Origin: Okeanomitos corallinicola TIOX110
GTDB taxonomy: Bacteria; Cyanobacteriota; Cyanobacteriia; Cyanobacteriales; Nostocaceae
Length of the DNA stretch: 64,000 nt
Assembly (NCBI RefSeq): GCF_038050375.1
Contig: NZ_CP150886.1
Span: 1,095,318 to 1,159,317 of the forward strand
Direction of reading: 5' to 3'
In this document: piece after piece, positions 45,735-55,225 of the stretch
Layout: each line of letters begins with the position of its first letter
Numbering within the stretch: position 1 is the first letter of the stretch
The notes under the pieces: model-generated
Told to the model about the DNA's origin: nothing
The model's input: the letters and a program-made list of their open reading frames with translations, nothing else
Databases searched by the model: none
Translations under genes and position numbers: made by a program

Positions 45735-46871
45735 CTAATCAAACCTAATTTGTAGAATAGACAAATCGTCATCAAAAACTTCTTTGGAGTTTAATTTGGT
45801 TACATAGTTCAGGATATAATCTAATTGATAATCTACGGAATGTTGTAGACTAACCAATAACTGAATAAAGCCATCTAAACTCCAAAGACTACCATCGGAT
45901 TTAGTAATTTCATAAGCGCCATCACTAAAAATATAAAGATTGCTAGATTCGTTAATTTGACAATGTTCATCTACATATTTGGTTTCAGGGAACATACCCA
46001 CAGGCATACCTGGAGTTTTTAATAGTTTTGTTTCTGTAGTGGTAGGGGAATTTCCCGATATTAATACCCCCGGTGGATGTCCTGCACTAGCGTAAATTAA
46101 CTGTCGAGTTTTTTGATTATAAACACCATACCAGATAGTAAAGTATTTATCATTTTGATAATTAATCTGAAAAGTGTTATTGAGGGCTGCTAATACTTGA
46201 CTTGGTTGATAGTAATTAAGTCCTTTAAGGGCGCGGGAACGCAGTAAATTCAAGACAGAAACAGAGGGAAGAGTAGCTCTAAGTCCATGGCCAGCGGTAT
46301 CTAATAAATAAATGGCTATATGATCACAATCTAACCAATAATAATCAAAACAGTCACCTCCCAATTGTCGGGAGGGAATGAAGCGGGAATTGATACCCAA
46401 CGGTTGAGACATGGGTAAAGGTAAAAGAGATTTTACATATTCTGCGGCTTCTGCTAATTCTGTTTCTAATAATAATTTTTGGGTTTGTAAATCCCGGTTT
46501 AATTGATGAAGACGTAACCCGGCTCTGACTCTAGCTTTTAGTTCATTTTGTTCTATGGGTTTGGAAATAAAATCGTCGGCTCCAGTATCCAGACCTTTTA
46601 CCCGATCTGCAACTGAATCCAAGGAAGTTAATAAAATGAAGAATGTGGTAGATAAATTAGGGTCTTTTTTGATGCGATCGCATACTTCCAGACCATTTAA
46701 ACCTGGCATGATCCAATCGCAAATAATCAAGGCTGGGGGAGAGGTGAGGGCTTGTAAAATTCCTTCCTGTCCATTACTAGCAGTGATTACTTGATAACCC
46801 TGTTTTTCTAACATCCTTTTCAGGAGAAGTTGTATTGATAAATCATCATCAATTACTAAAATCTGAAACAT
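45735..46871 (-). CDS. Receiver-PP2C (RsbU/SpoIIE-like) phosphatase
   Basis: The 378 residues start with a receiver domain (ILVIDDDLSIQLLLK, ICDWIMPGLNGLEV, FISKPI). A coiled coil and a PP2C-type phosphatase follow (GGDCFDYYWLD, LLDTAGHGLRA, FSDGAYEI), with the metal-binding Asp residues. Such proteins remove phosphate from STAS proteins when their receiver is activated. The STAS gene at 45402 is a direct candidate. Confidence 0.92.
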   Translation of the reverse strand: MFQILVIDDDLSIQLLLKRMLEKQGYQVITASNGQEGILQALTSPPALIICDWIMPGLNGLEVCDRIKKDPNLSTTFFILLTSLDSVADRVKGLDTGADDFISKPIEQNELKARVRAGLRLHQLNRDLQTQKLLLETELAEAAEYVKSLLPLPMSQPLGINSRFIPSRQLGGDCFDYYWLDCDHIAIYLLDTAGHGLRATLPSVSVLNLLRSRALKGLNYYQPSQVLAALNNTFQINYQNDKYFTIWYGVYNQKTRQLIYASAGHPPGVLISGNSPTTTETKLLKTPGMPVGMFPETKYVDEHCQINESSNLYIFSDGAYEITKSDGSLWSLDGFIQLLVSLQHSVDYQLDYILNYVTKLNSKEVFDDDLSILQIRFD

Positions 46872-46948
46872 AATAAATGGTGTACAAAATCAGTTTTTTA
46901 ACCCAAACTTTTCCCAGCATAAATGGTTTGAAATAGTATGATTATTAA

Positions 46949-47716
46949 TTATGAAGATACCAGGGGATTGAGCCATAACAACATAATTTTCTTTAATTGA
47001 TATAAATCACGATATACTTCTTGTTTAAACCACTGACCAATAGCATCTAAGGGGGTAAAAGAATTTCCTGGTTGCCATTTGATTTCTTGACCTAATGGAG
47101 TGGTATGATTACCTGATAAAGTTTGTACAGTCACCATATCTGGAAAGCGTTTTTGTAAGATTTGGGTTAAATTTACAGATTGATCAAGAGTATCGTTTCT
47201 AAATTTGATCAGTAAGTTACGGCGAATTTGATAATCTTTTTGCACAAGTTTGTCGGTTTCTTGGGGTGTGGGCGTAAATTCAATTGGCAGGGTAGAATTT
47301 AATTGTTCTACTAGAGGAATGGCATCCTTAGCAGTGTAGTTGTTAAAGGAAATCAAAATATTACCGGCTCTTTGCACTGGAAACAGACTACCAATAAGTA
47401 AATGAAGTTTACAACCCATACTATGTCCAACCCCGTAGATTGGTAGGTAAAGCTTGCGTAATTCTCCGGAATCTTGTAAACGTTCTATGGTACGTTCAAA
47501 GTTGAGAAGTACGGATTCGGCGATCGCCCGATGATCTAGGGTGTTAACAAAAGGTGTAGCAATTATAACATAACCTTTGGCTGCTAACTCTTCCAGTAAC
47601 CAGCGGTAAGTCAGGTGAGGTGCAGTAGCGACAAAAGCACCCCCCAAAAAATGAATGATCCCAACAGGACGACGGGGAATAATGACCCAGTTACCTCTAA
47701 TTTCTTTCCAGTCCAT
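46949..47716 (-). CDS. DUF1350 family protein (alpha/beta-hydrolase-like)
   Basis: This 255-residue protein has the start of the DUF1350 family shared by cyanobacteria and plants: WVIIPRRPVGIIHFLGGAFV, then TYRWLLEELAAKGYVIIATPF. YGVGHSMGCKLHLLIGS resembles the nucleophile elbow of alpha/beta hydrolases (GHSMG). The residue order suggests a lipase/esterase fold, but no substrate is known. It is leftward and stands alone. Confidence 0.85.
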   Translation of the reverse strand: MDWKEIRGNWVIIPRRPVGIIHFLGGAFVATAPHLTYRWLLEELAAKGYVIIATPFVNTLDHRAIAESVLLNFERTIERLQDSGELRKLYLPIYGVGHSMGCKLHLLIGSLFPVQRAGNILISFNNYTAKDAIPLVEQLNSTLPIEFTPTPQETDKLVQKDYQIRRNLLIKFRNDTLDQSVNLTQILQKRFPDMVTVQTLSGNHTTPLGQEIKWQPGNSFTPLDAIGQWFKQEVYRDLYQLKKIMLLWLNPLVSS

Positions 47717-47976
47717 ATTAATGTGCTATTTATTAAGCTAGGCTCTCTTTTTTGACATATTCTTTAATGTTACTCTGATCCTGGTGAAAGATTAACTATA
47801 ATGTTGAAAATGTTGGATAGGCTTTTGTTTTCTAAAATTATCAATATATAATTGGTTTGAATATATAATTGTGTGGCTGCATACTATATTCCAATAAGAT
47901 TAACTATCCCAATTTAGGATTCAGAAGTCAGGAATTAGAATATTTGATGGTAGATGAACAATAGATAATTTTTGCC

Positions 47977-48696
47977 TTAACCCTGATTTTGTAATCTTCC
48001 CATTTCGTATTGAACATCTAAAGCAATTTGTAACGCTTCATTTAATATTCTGCCATGTTCAGTTGCTTGTTCTGTAACTTGCATAGAAGTAAGAGTAGCT
48101 AAGTTTTGAGAAAATAAATCAGAGTTACTCAAAATAAAGTTCTTGTTTTCTCGCAAAATTTTTTCTGTTTTTAAGGCTCTAACTAAGTCTAATCTAGTCA
48201 TATTTAAGGCTTCGATAACTCTTTCCCTATGCAGAATAGCTACATCTGGATTACCTGCTGCCTCTATTTGATCGTTAATATCTATAGCTTTAATCATAGA
48301 ATTATATCTTTCTACATCATTAAGTAAAATTTTCAAGGAGTTTGTCATTTTTTGCTTCAAAAAATTACTTTTAAACCTCCACATTAAATATAATAAACTT
48401 TGAATTACACCACCTAACCAAATATTGACAAAAAGTAGTAATAACCAAGATGGTATAGTAATCCAACCAGCAAGCATCTTCACCATAACATCAAACAAAA
48501 TATATGCAAAGAGCGAGGCAGAAGCACCTATAAAGACTGCTGTTGCACCTTCAGAACCTTTGATTTTATTTACCAAGTATTTGCGCCAAATATTCAGATA
48601 TTTTGTTATGATAATTAATTCATTTTTTACGGGTAGATTAGTTAATCTTTCTAATTCCTGATCACTAATTTCTAGTCCGACTAAATCATCACGCAC
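47977..48696 (-). CDS. Membrane protein of unknown function
   Basis: The 239 residues start with GTG. Two membrane helices lie in the middle (about 55-78: ATAVFIGASASLFAYILFDV; about 80-105: LLLLFVNIWLGGVIQSLLYL). The C-terminal half is helical and polar, with INDQIEAAGNPDV. I know no family. Its neighbour at 48961 is also a small membrane protein, but the two are 264 bases apart. Confidence 0.7.
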   Translation of the reverse strand: MRDDLVGLEISDQELERLTNLPVKNELIIITKYLNIWRKYLVNKIKGSEGATAVFIGASASLFAYILFDVMVKMLAGWITIPSWLLLLFVNIWLGGVIQSLLYLMWRFKSNFLKQKMTNSLKILLNDVERYNSMIKAIDINDQIEAAGNPDVAILHRERVIEALNMTRLDLVRALKTEKILRENKNFILSNSDLFSQNLATLTSMQVTEQATEHGRILNEALQIALDVQYEMGRLQNQG

Positions 48697-48960
48697 AGTT
48701 TCCCAATCCTCACCATAACTTGATTTACTCTAATATAGCAGTCAAATTTAGGAAATGGGAATTGGCAGGTCAGTTTATCAGAAATTTATATCTTCATCAA
48801 TATCCAGACAAATCCTTTAATTGACAAACATATAGGTGTTATCATCCTATTTTGGATTGACGAAAAACTCTAAATGATTGTACAGTTAATAGGCTGTTTA
48901 TGAAAAAAAATAACATCAAATACCAGTTGTTAAAGACAAATTATTATAATCACACTTATT

Positions 48961-49356
48961 TTATCCTGGGAAGATAATATTGAATAAATAAAAACTAACA
49001 AAGATAAAGATAAATATAACCGTGGCAGAATAAACTATCACATCTTTAACAAGAAATAGTATCCAGTCTTTTCTAAGTTCTTGCTGAAACTTTATTTCTC
49101 TTAACCTACGTTCTAGTTCAGTATCTGCTTTTGTTTTGATAGGTAAATCAAGCAAGTCATTATGAGAAATATCATTAACTATTTCTGCCGTCGTACTAAT
49201 TTTTTGGTGATCACACAACTTAGACAAATCATCATCTTGTAGATTTAATTTTGTCGCCATGAGTTGTAAATCATTCTTGTCCATCTTTTTTATTTCTTGC
49301 TTGATTAACTTTCTTAGCAGTTGAACTATTAATAATTCTAGCTTTTTGTTTTTCAT
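48961..49356 (-). CDS. Small tail-anchored protein of unknown function
   Basis: Counting from ATG 49356 it has 131 residues. A charged, Lys-rich N-terminal helix (KLELLIVQLLRKLIKQEIKK) comes first. One C-terminal membrane helix (VIVYSATVIFIFIFVSFYLF) ends the protein, a tail-anchor arrangement. The frame also opens at a TTG at 49371. No function known. Confidence 0.6.
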   Translation of the reverse strand: MKNKKLELLIVQLLRKLIKQEIKKMDKNDLQLMATKLNLQDDDLSKLCDHQKISTTAEIVNDISHNDLLDLPIKTKADTELERRLREIKFQQELRKDWILFLVKDVIVYSATVIFIFIFVSFYLFNIIFPG

Positions 49357-49376
49357 GGTTTTTTTAGGCAAAAATC

Positions 49377-49461
49377 ACAGCATATTACAGGTAAATAAAG
49401 TAAAAATGTAAATCACCAAGCTGTACAATAAATAGCTTGCCTTTAGCTATAACCTGCTGTA
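49377..49461. repeat. MITE-like element, TACAGCA family, possible copy D
   Basis: The ends ACAGCATATTACAGGT and ACCTGCTGTA are inverted repeats. They match the left end TACAGCATATT of copies at 50983 and 53940. The inner part is not alike. Confidence 0.45.
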
Positions 49462-49699
49462 TTTTGTTAGTTGATAATTTTAAGTGAATCACATCTAAAA
49501 CAACTGAATTTAAAGATACAATTACAAAAACTGTATGATTAAGTTAGCCCAAAAAACTCTTATCATCAAAAGCCAGAAAGCTCTATGGAATAGAGTTTGA
49601 GCTATTCAACCTCTAATTATATGCGCGTATTTTTACACATAAGCTTATTTACACTCTAATGAAATCATAAAATTAATCACAGGAGTCCCAAGGCTGAAA
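49462..49699. other. Intergenic DNA before the coiled-coil protein
   Basis: AT-rich. No coding frame or clear promoter was seen. Confidence 0.35.
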
Positions 49700-49993
49700 A
49701 TGGTAATACTTGTTGTTTTGATTAACATCTTCATTTCCATCATATTTTTTTACATGGCCATACAGATATGGCTAATAAAACAAAAGCTGATATTGATAAC
49801 AGATAGTTTAAATAGTTATGAATCTCTTAGCAATACAGCACTTTACGCAGCAACAGAAAGTATTTATACTAGCAAAGATAAAATTTATAGCCTACGACAA
49901 AAAAATCAAAATCTTCAACTGCAAATCCAAAAATTGCGTCAGATTCTGAATCTGATTATATTAGGTAGAAAGATTTTGCAGATGTATCTATAA
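49700..49993 (+). CDS. Small membrane-anchored coiled-coil protein
   Basis: The 97 residues have one N-terminal membrane helix (VILVVLINIFISIIFFYMA), then a helical, Gln/Leu-rich coiled coil (LRQKNQNLQLQIQKLRQIL). It lies 157 bases before a YtxH protein and a DUF948-like protein, which also have an N-terminal helix and a coil. The three may form an envelope-associated group. Function is unknown. Confidence 0.65.
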   Translation: MVILVVLINIFISIIFFYMAIQIWLIKQKLILITDSLNSYESLSNTALYAATESIYTSKDKIYSLRQKNQNLQLQIQKLRQILNLIILGRKILQMYL

Positions 49994-50150
49994 ACAGCAT
50001 AGATAGCAATAGAGATGACCATCGAACTAAATATCTTTGATTTGAGATTGATACAAATACACCCAGAGACTTGTACTATGAAAGAATTACCGCCTCTCCT
50101 GGAACTCCTAAACTCCAGTAAAATAGCTGTAAAGAGATAATTAAGAAAAA

Positions 50151-50507
50151 ATGTCTAATAATCGTTCTGGAATATTTCTTGGCGGTGTCATGCTGGGCGC
50201 TACCATAGGAGCTTTAACAGGCTTACTTGCTGCTCCCCGTGCAGGTCGGGAAACCCGTAAACTTTTGAAAAAATCTGCTGATGCGTTACCAGAGTTAGCA
50301 GAGGATTTATCAACAAGCGTGCAGATTCAAGCAGATCGTCTTTCTGCCAGTGCATTGCAAAATTGGGATGATACCCTAGAGAGATTAAGGGATGCGATCG
50401 CTGCTGGAGTAGATGCTACTCAACGCGAAAATCAAGCCCTGAAAAGGAAAAATCCTGCCGATGTAGAAAACACAGATTCTCGAAATCAGAATCTAGAACG
50501 CTCATAA
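50151..50507 (+). CDS. YtxH-domain protein
   Basis: A 118-residue protein. It starts with a glycine-rich membrane helix (GVMLGATIGALTGLLAAPRAGRE), the mark of YtxH proteins, then a helical tail. In Bacillus YtxH is a stress protein of unknown role. The DUF948-like gene follows after 11 bases, so the two are cotranscribed. Confidence 0.85.
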   Translation: MSNNRSGIFLGGVMLGATIGALTGLLAAPRAGRETRKLLKKSADALPELAEDLSTSVQIQADRLSASALQNWDDTLERLRDAIAAGVDATQRENQALKRKNPADVENTDSRNQNLERS

Positions 50508-50518
50508 ATAGCATAACC

Positions 50519-50959
50519 GTGATTGACCCTTTATTTTGGCTGGGAATGTCCATGATCTTAGTCGCTGCTAGTTTAACAGCTGTCTTAGTAGCGGCTATAC
50601 CTACTTTGCAAGAGTTAGCCCATGCTGCTCGTAGTGCCGAGAAATTATTTGATACTCTCTCACGGGAGTTACCACCCACCCTCCAAGCCATTCGTAACAC
50701 CAGTCTAGAAATGACAGAGTTGAGCGATGATGTCGGTGAAAGTGTTAAAAGTGCTAGTCAAGTAGTGAGACAAGTGGATCAAAGTTTAGATATCGCCAAA
50801 AAACAAGCTCAAGATATTCAGATTAGTACCCGTAGCCTAGCAGTCGGTTTTAAAGCTGCCTGGACAACTTTTACGCGCCAAAAGCCGATCAGAAGCACAA
50901 CTGAGAAATTGCCAATGAATAATCGGCCAGAGGTAACATTTTCAGAATCAGAACTGTAG
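50519..50959 (+). CDS. DUF948-like membrane protein
   Basis: This 146-residue protein starts at a GTG. One N-terminal helix (FWLGMSMILVAASLTAVLVA) is followed by a long amphipathic helix with AARSAEKLFDTLSRELPPTLQAIRNTSLEM in parts, and SDDVGESVKSASQVVRQVDQ. This is the layout of DUF948 proteins, which commonly accompany YtxH. No function is known. Confidence 0.8.
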   Translation: MIDPLFWLGMSMILVAASLTAVLVAAIPTLQELAHAARSAEKLFDTLSRELPPTLQAIRNTSLEMTELSDDVGESVKSASQVVRQVDQSLDIAKKQAQDIQISTRSLAVGFKAAWTTFTRQKPIRSTTEKLPMNNRPEVTFSESEL

Positions 50960-50982
50960 GCAATAAATATTATTTTGATTAT

Positions 50983-51130
50983 TACAGCATATTGCAGATC
51001 AATGAGGTACAAATAATAATCAAAAATCCTTATAAACAAAGGGTTTTATTGCTATTGGCGTAGCTTGCCGTACAACTCCTACATCGTCACGCAAGCTATA
51101 GGCATAATCTTACCGCTAAAAACTGCTGTA
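50983..51130. repeat. MITE-like element, TACAGCA family, copy C
   Basis: It begins TACAGCATATTGCAG, continues AATGAGGTACAAAT as in copies A and B, and ends TGCTGTA. The middle contains a REP-like palindrome (GGCGTAGCTTGCCGTAC, CACGCAAGC). It is longer (148 bp) than A and B. Confidence 0.55.
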
Positions 51131-51153
51131 TTTTTATTTGCACTTTTGCCTCT

Positions 51154-51251
51154 TATAGCAGGTGACAGGGAACAGGTGACAGAGCTAGAAGTCTTTCAGT
51201 GTCTAAGTTTTAGTTCTGCTTAATGTCCTAACCGCCTTGTCCATTGCTATA
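51154..51251. repeat. MITE-like element, TATAGCA family, copy 2
   Basis: The 98-bp element starts TATAGCAGGTGACAG and ends CCATTGCTATA. It is the inverted, nearly identical copy of 29284-29388. Only a few substitutions and one heptamer separate the two. Confidence 0.7.
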
Positions 51252-51431
51252 CCTTCTTCCACTGAGAATTGAAACTTTTGTGGAATCAATCAAAAATTCA
51301 AAATCGAATCACCCATTCCCCATTGTCTTAGATTAGAGTACAGTAAAGAAGTGTAACAAAATCTCACATTTCTCGTACTTTTTTAAAACAACTTGTTCAC
51401 CCTTGTAGTTAATACTTGTATAAAAAATTCC

Positions 51432-52241
51432 ATGCAGCTTTGTTTTTGGCGACGATTATTACTATCCATTGCGGTATTTTGTTTTGCTGGATCAATGTGG
51501 GCAACCCAAACACCATCAGCCCTAGCCTATGAAAATCCTGACTTATTACCTGATACATTTACCCCAATAGTTGACCTAGCAAAAACCCTCCCCGATCCTC
51601 AAGAAGAAAAACTTGTCAAAGAATTAGAACAATTTGAACAAGATACTGGTTGGAAATTGCGCGTATTAACCCAGTATGACCGCACTCCAGGGAGAGCAGT
51701 AATCAAATACTGGGGTTTAGATGATAAAAGTATTCTCCTAGTTGCCGACTCTCGCGGTGGTAACATTCTCAGCTTCAGCGTAGGCGATGCAGTTTATGAA
51801 CTTTTACCCCGGACATTTTGGATTGAACTGCAAACCCGTTTTGGTAACTTGTACTACGTCAGGGAACATGGGGAAGACCAAGCTATTTTACAAGCCTTAG
51901 ATTCCGTTAAAGGTTGTTTACTCGATGGTGGTTGTAACGTCGTTCCCGGACTACCAAGAGAACAATGGATACTCACCCTGATCACTTCGGCGATAGGTGG
52001 TATTATTTGTGGTTTTGCGGCTCAACCTCGCAACGATAAACAAGCTTTTGCTTGGCAGTGGGCGTTAATTTTCTCACCTTTATGGGGAATTTTATTTATT
52101 GCTTTCGGAATTGCTCCAGTGATTACTCGTACCAGTGACTGGGTTCCTTTAGTACGTAATATTTCCGCTTTCTTAATCGGTGTTTTGGTTGCCTATCTAT
52201 CTCCAGGTTTCAGTCGTCCTTCTTCTAGTACCGAGTCTTAA
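51432..52241 (+). CDS. TPM-domain protein, TLP18.3/Psb32-like
   Basis: Counting from ATG 51432 it has 269 residues. A signal peptide (LLLSIAVFCFAGSMWA) leads. The TPM domain (about 40-160) has LPDPQEEKLVKELEQFEQDTGWKLRVLTQYDRTPG in parts and YWGLDDKSILLVADSRGGN. Two or three helices close the protein (LITSAIGGIICGFA, IFSPLWGILFIAFGI). Homologues TLP18.3 and Psb32 act in photosystem II repair. The extra membrane segments suggest a thylakoid or plasma membrane location. Confidence 0.85.
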   Translation: MQLCFWRRLLLSIAVFCFAGSMWATQTPSALAYENPDLLPDTFTPIVDLAKTLPDPQEEKLVKELEQFEQDTGWKLRVLTQYDRTPGRAVIKYWGLDDKSILLVADSRGGNILSFSVGDAVYELLPRTFWIELQTRFGNLYYVREHGEDQAILQALDSVKGCLLDGGCNVVPGLPREQWILTLITSAIGGIICGFAAQPRNDKQAFAWQWALIFSPLWGILFIAFGIAPVITRTSDWVPLVRNISAFLIGVLVAYLSPGFSRPSSSTES

Positions 52242-52375
52242 ATTAGGTGAAGAGTTGGAATTTTCCCTAATACCCAATGCCTAAAATCCTATTTACTGTC
52301 ACCTGTCACCTATCACCTATTCTCTGCCTTCTAATGATAAGCTGAAAGCTGATCTGTGTGAGAAGCTTAACAGCA

Positions 52376-53005
52376 ATGGAATGGCACGTAACTGATGCTC
52401 AAAGCTTGGCGATTATTGATAGTGAAATTGGCGATCATGTCTTTTCACCAGCAGAGTATGAAATAGTCAGACGAGTAATATATGCAACATCTGACTTTGA
52501 ATATAAGTCCTTGATTTGCTTTTCGGAACACGCTTTACAAGCAGGAGCAGCAGCACTGGCCGCACGTACTACTATTGTTGTAGATGTGCCAATGGTACAG
52601 GTTGGGATATCTTACGATATTCAAAACACCTTTGCCAATCCGGTGTATTGCAGTATGGAGGCTTTCACCCGTCCTCAAAAAGAAAGAACTCGTTCTGCTT
52701 GGGGAATTGAAACCTTGGCCAAGCGTTATCCAGAGGGAATTTTTGTAGTTGGTCAAGCCCAGACTGCTTTGACTGCTCTTGTGGATTTAATTGAAGCGGA
52801 AGAAATTCGACCTGCTTTGATCATTGCTACACCAGCAGGATTTCTGAATGTGGATACTGATAAAGAAAGATTACAGGATTCTTTAGTACCTTATATTACT
52901 ATTAACAGTCGTAAAGGTAATGCCGTGGTGGCTGCTGCTATTGTTGATGGCTTAGTTGATTTGGCTTGGCAAGCTTATGGTCAAGATCGAAGTGGGGTGA
53001 GTTAA
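52376..53005 (+). CDS. cobH: Precorrin-8X methylmutase
   Basis: CobH moves a methyl group to give hydrogenobyrinic acid (or, as CbiC, the cobalt form) in cobalamin synthesis. Counting from ATG 52376 it has 209 residues. Typical blocks are RRVIYATSDFEYKSL, FSEHALQAG, VDVPMVQVGI and ALIIATPAGFLNVDTDKE (in parts). The frame also opens with GTG at 52358. No other cobalamin gene lies next to it. Confidence 0.92.
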   Translation: MEWHVTDAQSLAIIDSEIGDHVFSPAEYEIVRRVIYATSDFEYKSLICFSEHALQAGAAALAARTTIVVDVPMVQVGISYDIQNTFANPVYCSMEAFTRPQKERTRSAWGIETLAKRYPEGIFVVGQAQTALTALVDLIEAEEIRPALIIATPAGFLNVDTDKERLQDSLVPYITINSRKGNAVVAAAIVDGLVDLAWQAYGQDRSGVS

Positions 53006-53018
53006 ATCAGTTATCAAT

Positions 53019-53124
53019 TACAGCAGACTTAGGGCAAATGAGGTACAAACTTAAATCATGAAACTCTTGTAGTGCGGGCATCTTGCCCGCTGAATATGTA
53101 GCTCATAACAGCGGGAAGTGCTGT
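53019..53124. repeat. MITE-like element, TACAGCA family, copy A
   Basis: It starts TACAGCAGACTT and ends TGCTGT. Inside are ATGAGGTACAAA, GAAACTCTTGTAG and the perfect hairpin GCGGGCA-TCT-TGCCCGC. Copy B lies 0.8 kb further on in the same direction. Confidence 0.65.
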
Positions 53125-53159
53125 CTCAATTTATTCCTGATTCCTGACTCCTGGCATTT

Positions 53160-53867
53160 TTAGTAGTCATCATCTCTATCTCTGTATCTTGGTGGTTCTG
53201 GACGACGACGACGGGGTTGTTCTCGTTGGTTGTCTCGTAAACGAAGACTGACTTCATTAAAGAAATCTTCGCGGACAACAGGGTAGTCACTGACCCAGAG
53301 ATTACGACTGGGGATGTAGATATTACTAAATTCTTCTATACTGCTTAAATCTGAGCGATTTGACATCACGATCATTTCTGCAATTTGACCACGGGCGATC
53401 GCTTTATGAACAGAACGTAAGGGAGCATCAAATTCAATACTAAATCCGGTATTATCGCCTACTTCTAAGTTAATCCGTTTTTCGCGGTTTTCAATAATTA
53501 CTAACTCGCCTTTATTGTTGACTGTTTCCTGTTTACCAGTTAACTTTTCTGTGATCCACCAATCTAATACTCGGCCACGAAAAAAGCCGCTGTACTTGTA
53601 ACGGCGGCATTTTGAATTGCGGATACTGGCTTGAAATACGGGATACCATAACCAAAAAAAAGCACCAAATACCCCAAATACAAACACTAACCCAAAATCT
53701 AATTTAAAAAAGATTTTTAACAGCAAAATTACGACTACAGTAACGACAGAAATTAATAGTCGTTGTAAAAAGTTATTAAATTTTCCCCAGTAGTATTTGT
53801 ATTGTGAACCACTGGCAATGAGGGGGATAATTTGTTCAAATTTTTGACGAGTCAGTGGAACAAGCAT
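53160..53867 (-). CDS. Membrane protein of unknown function
   Basis: The 235 residues include two membrane helices (about 35-72: LLISVVTVVVILLLKIFF, FGLVFVFGVFGAFFWLWYP). A soluble domain follows with GRVLDWWITEKLTGKQ and FSIEFDAPLRSVHKAIARG. The tail is disordered (RRRRPEPPRYRDRDDDY). I know no function. It lies between two copies of a MITE-like repeat. Confidence 0.75.
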   Translation of the reverse strand: MLVPLTRQKFEQIIPLIASGSQYKYYWGKFNNFLQRLLISVVTVVVILLLKIFFKLDFGLVFVFGVFGAFFWLWYPVFQASIRNSKCRRYKYSGFFRGRVLDWWITEKLTGKQETVNNKGELVIIENREKRINLEVGDNTGFSIEFDAPLRSVHKAIARGQIAEMIVMSNRSDLSSIEEFSNIYIPSRNLWVSDYPVVREDFFNEVSLRLRDNQREQPRRRRPEPPRYRDRDDDY

Positions 53868-53939
53868 ATTTTAGATTTTAGATTTTAGATTGTAAAAATT
53901 GCAAATCGAAAATTTCTCACAGACAGAGATATTAATAGA

Positions 53940-54046
53940 TACAGCATATTTCATTCTTATGAGGTACAAATCATAATAAAGAAACTCTTGTGGGGTGGGC
54001 ATCTTGCCCGCCAATAATGTACCTCATTACACCGGAAAGTGCTGTA
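53940..54046. repeat. MITE-like element, TACAGCA family, copy B
   Basis: The best-formed copy (107 bp): TACAGCATATTTCA at one end and TGCTGTA at the other. Inside are ATGAGGTACAAAT and the hairpin GGTGGGCA-TCT-TGCCCGCC. Confidence 0.65.
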
Positions 54047-54113
54047 TGGTGGTCAGGATCAGGATATCAATTCATTTTGAAAATCAAGCTAAAAATATAT
54101 TTTACTACTTTAC

Positions 54114-54134
54114 GGGTTTAGCACGGCTAAACCC
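54114..54134. terminator. Dispersed hairpin GGGTTTAGC-N3-GCTAAACCC, copy 2
   Basis: A perfect 9-bp stem with an ACG loop, 15 bases after the dapB stop on the leftward strand. Confidence 0.5.
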
Positions 54135-54149
54135 TGATTCCTTCCTTGA

Positions 54150-54986
54150 TTAAAGGATTTTTTCTAAGCCATATACTAAAGACTTTAACTGATTAATTTT
54201 GCGAATTGCCAGTAAGACTCCGGGCATATAACAGGAGCGATCGCTTGTATCATGGCGTAGGGTGTAAATTTGTCCTGCTGCACCAAAGATCACTTCTTGA
54301 TGGGCAATTAATCCAGGTAAACGCACACTATGAATTCTAATCCCTTCGTCGGCTAAAGATCCTCTGGCTCCAGCTATTTTTTCCGTTTCTTCCACTTGGG
54401 GAGGGTTAAAAGTTTTACCCATTTCCGCTAATAACTGGGCGGTTTGAATGGCTGTACCGCTTGGTGCGTCGGCTTTTTGGTTGTGATGTAATTCAATAAT
54501 TTCTACATGATCAAAGTATTGGGATGCAGTGACTGCGGCTTGTTGTAGCAGTACCATCCCGATAGAGAAGTTAGGAATAATTAAACAACCTGTGCTGGCT
54601 TTTTCAGCAAAATCACTTAATTCTTTGAGTTGTTCAGGACTTAAACCAGTAGTTCCGACTACGGGACGAATACCATAGGCGATCGCACTGCGAACATTAT
54701 TATAAACTGTATCAGGATGGGTAAAATCTACCATTACTGCTGGTTGTAGCTGTCTTTCTCCGGCTACATATCCTAACATTGGCTCTAATTGATCAGTAAT
54801 TGGTACTTCTAAAGGTTCACTTAAACCTGCTAGTTCTCCTGCATCTTTGCCTTGATGTTCTGGTGAAGTATCCAAAGCACCCATTAAAATCATATCTTCT
54901 GCTTGGGCTACGGCTTTAATTACTTCACGTCCCATTTTGCCAGCTGCACCGTTGACAATTACGGGAATGGTAGATTGATTGGTCAT
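54150..54986 (-). CDS. dapB: 4-hydroxy-tetrahydrodipicolinate reductase
   Basis: DapB makes tetrahydrodipicolinate for lysine and peptidoglycan. At 278 residues it is a standard length. NAD(P)-binding [10 protein letters not shown] comes first. The substrate loop is [15 protein letters not shown] near residue 160. [17 protein letters not shown] and [14 protein letters not shown] also fit. It is leftward and stands alone. Confidence 0.97.
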   Translation of the reverse strand: MTNQSTIPVIVNGAAGKMGREVIKAVAQAEDMILMGALDTSPEHQGKDAGELAGLSEPLEVPITDQLEPMLGYVAGERQLQPAVMVDFTHPDTVYNNVRSAIAYGIRPVVGTTGLSPEQLKELSDFAEKASTGCLIIPNFSIGMVLLQQAAVTASQYFDHVEIIELHHNQKADAPSGTAIQTAQLLAEMGKTFNPPQVEETEKIAGARGSLADEGIRIHSVRLPGLIAHQEVIFGAAGQIYTLRHDTSDRSCYMPGVLLAIRKINQLKSLVYGLEKIL

Positions 54987-55027
54987 ATTTCCTGAAAATG
55001 CGTTTTTAGTTATTTTACTGCGATTAT

Positions 55028-55089
55028 GAAAAGTCTTTTAGTATTTCAGTTTTGTCTTGAGTTGATGCCTTAACCGCTTTGTTGCTATA
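55028..55089. repeat. Truncated copy of the TATAGCA MITE-like family
   Basis: AAAAGTCTTTTAGTATTTCAG and CCTTAACCGCTTTG, then TTGCTATA, follow the right part of the copy at 51154 with many substitutions. Confidence 0.5.
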
Positions 55090-55225
55090 TATAGAAAGAT
55101 TATATGGTTATGATTGGCAAATTACGACATTTCCCAAAAATTTATATAAGATGGACTGATTAACACCAATGAATCTGTAAAGGTGAGTTGGTTGTGTTCC
55201 TTGTTAAAAAAATCATTTCCCACCA

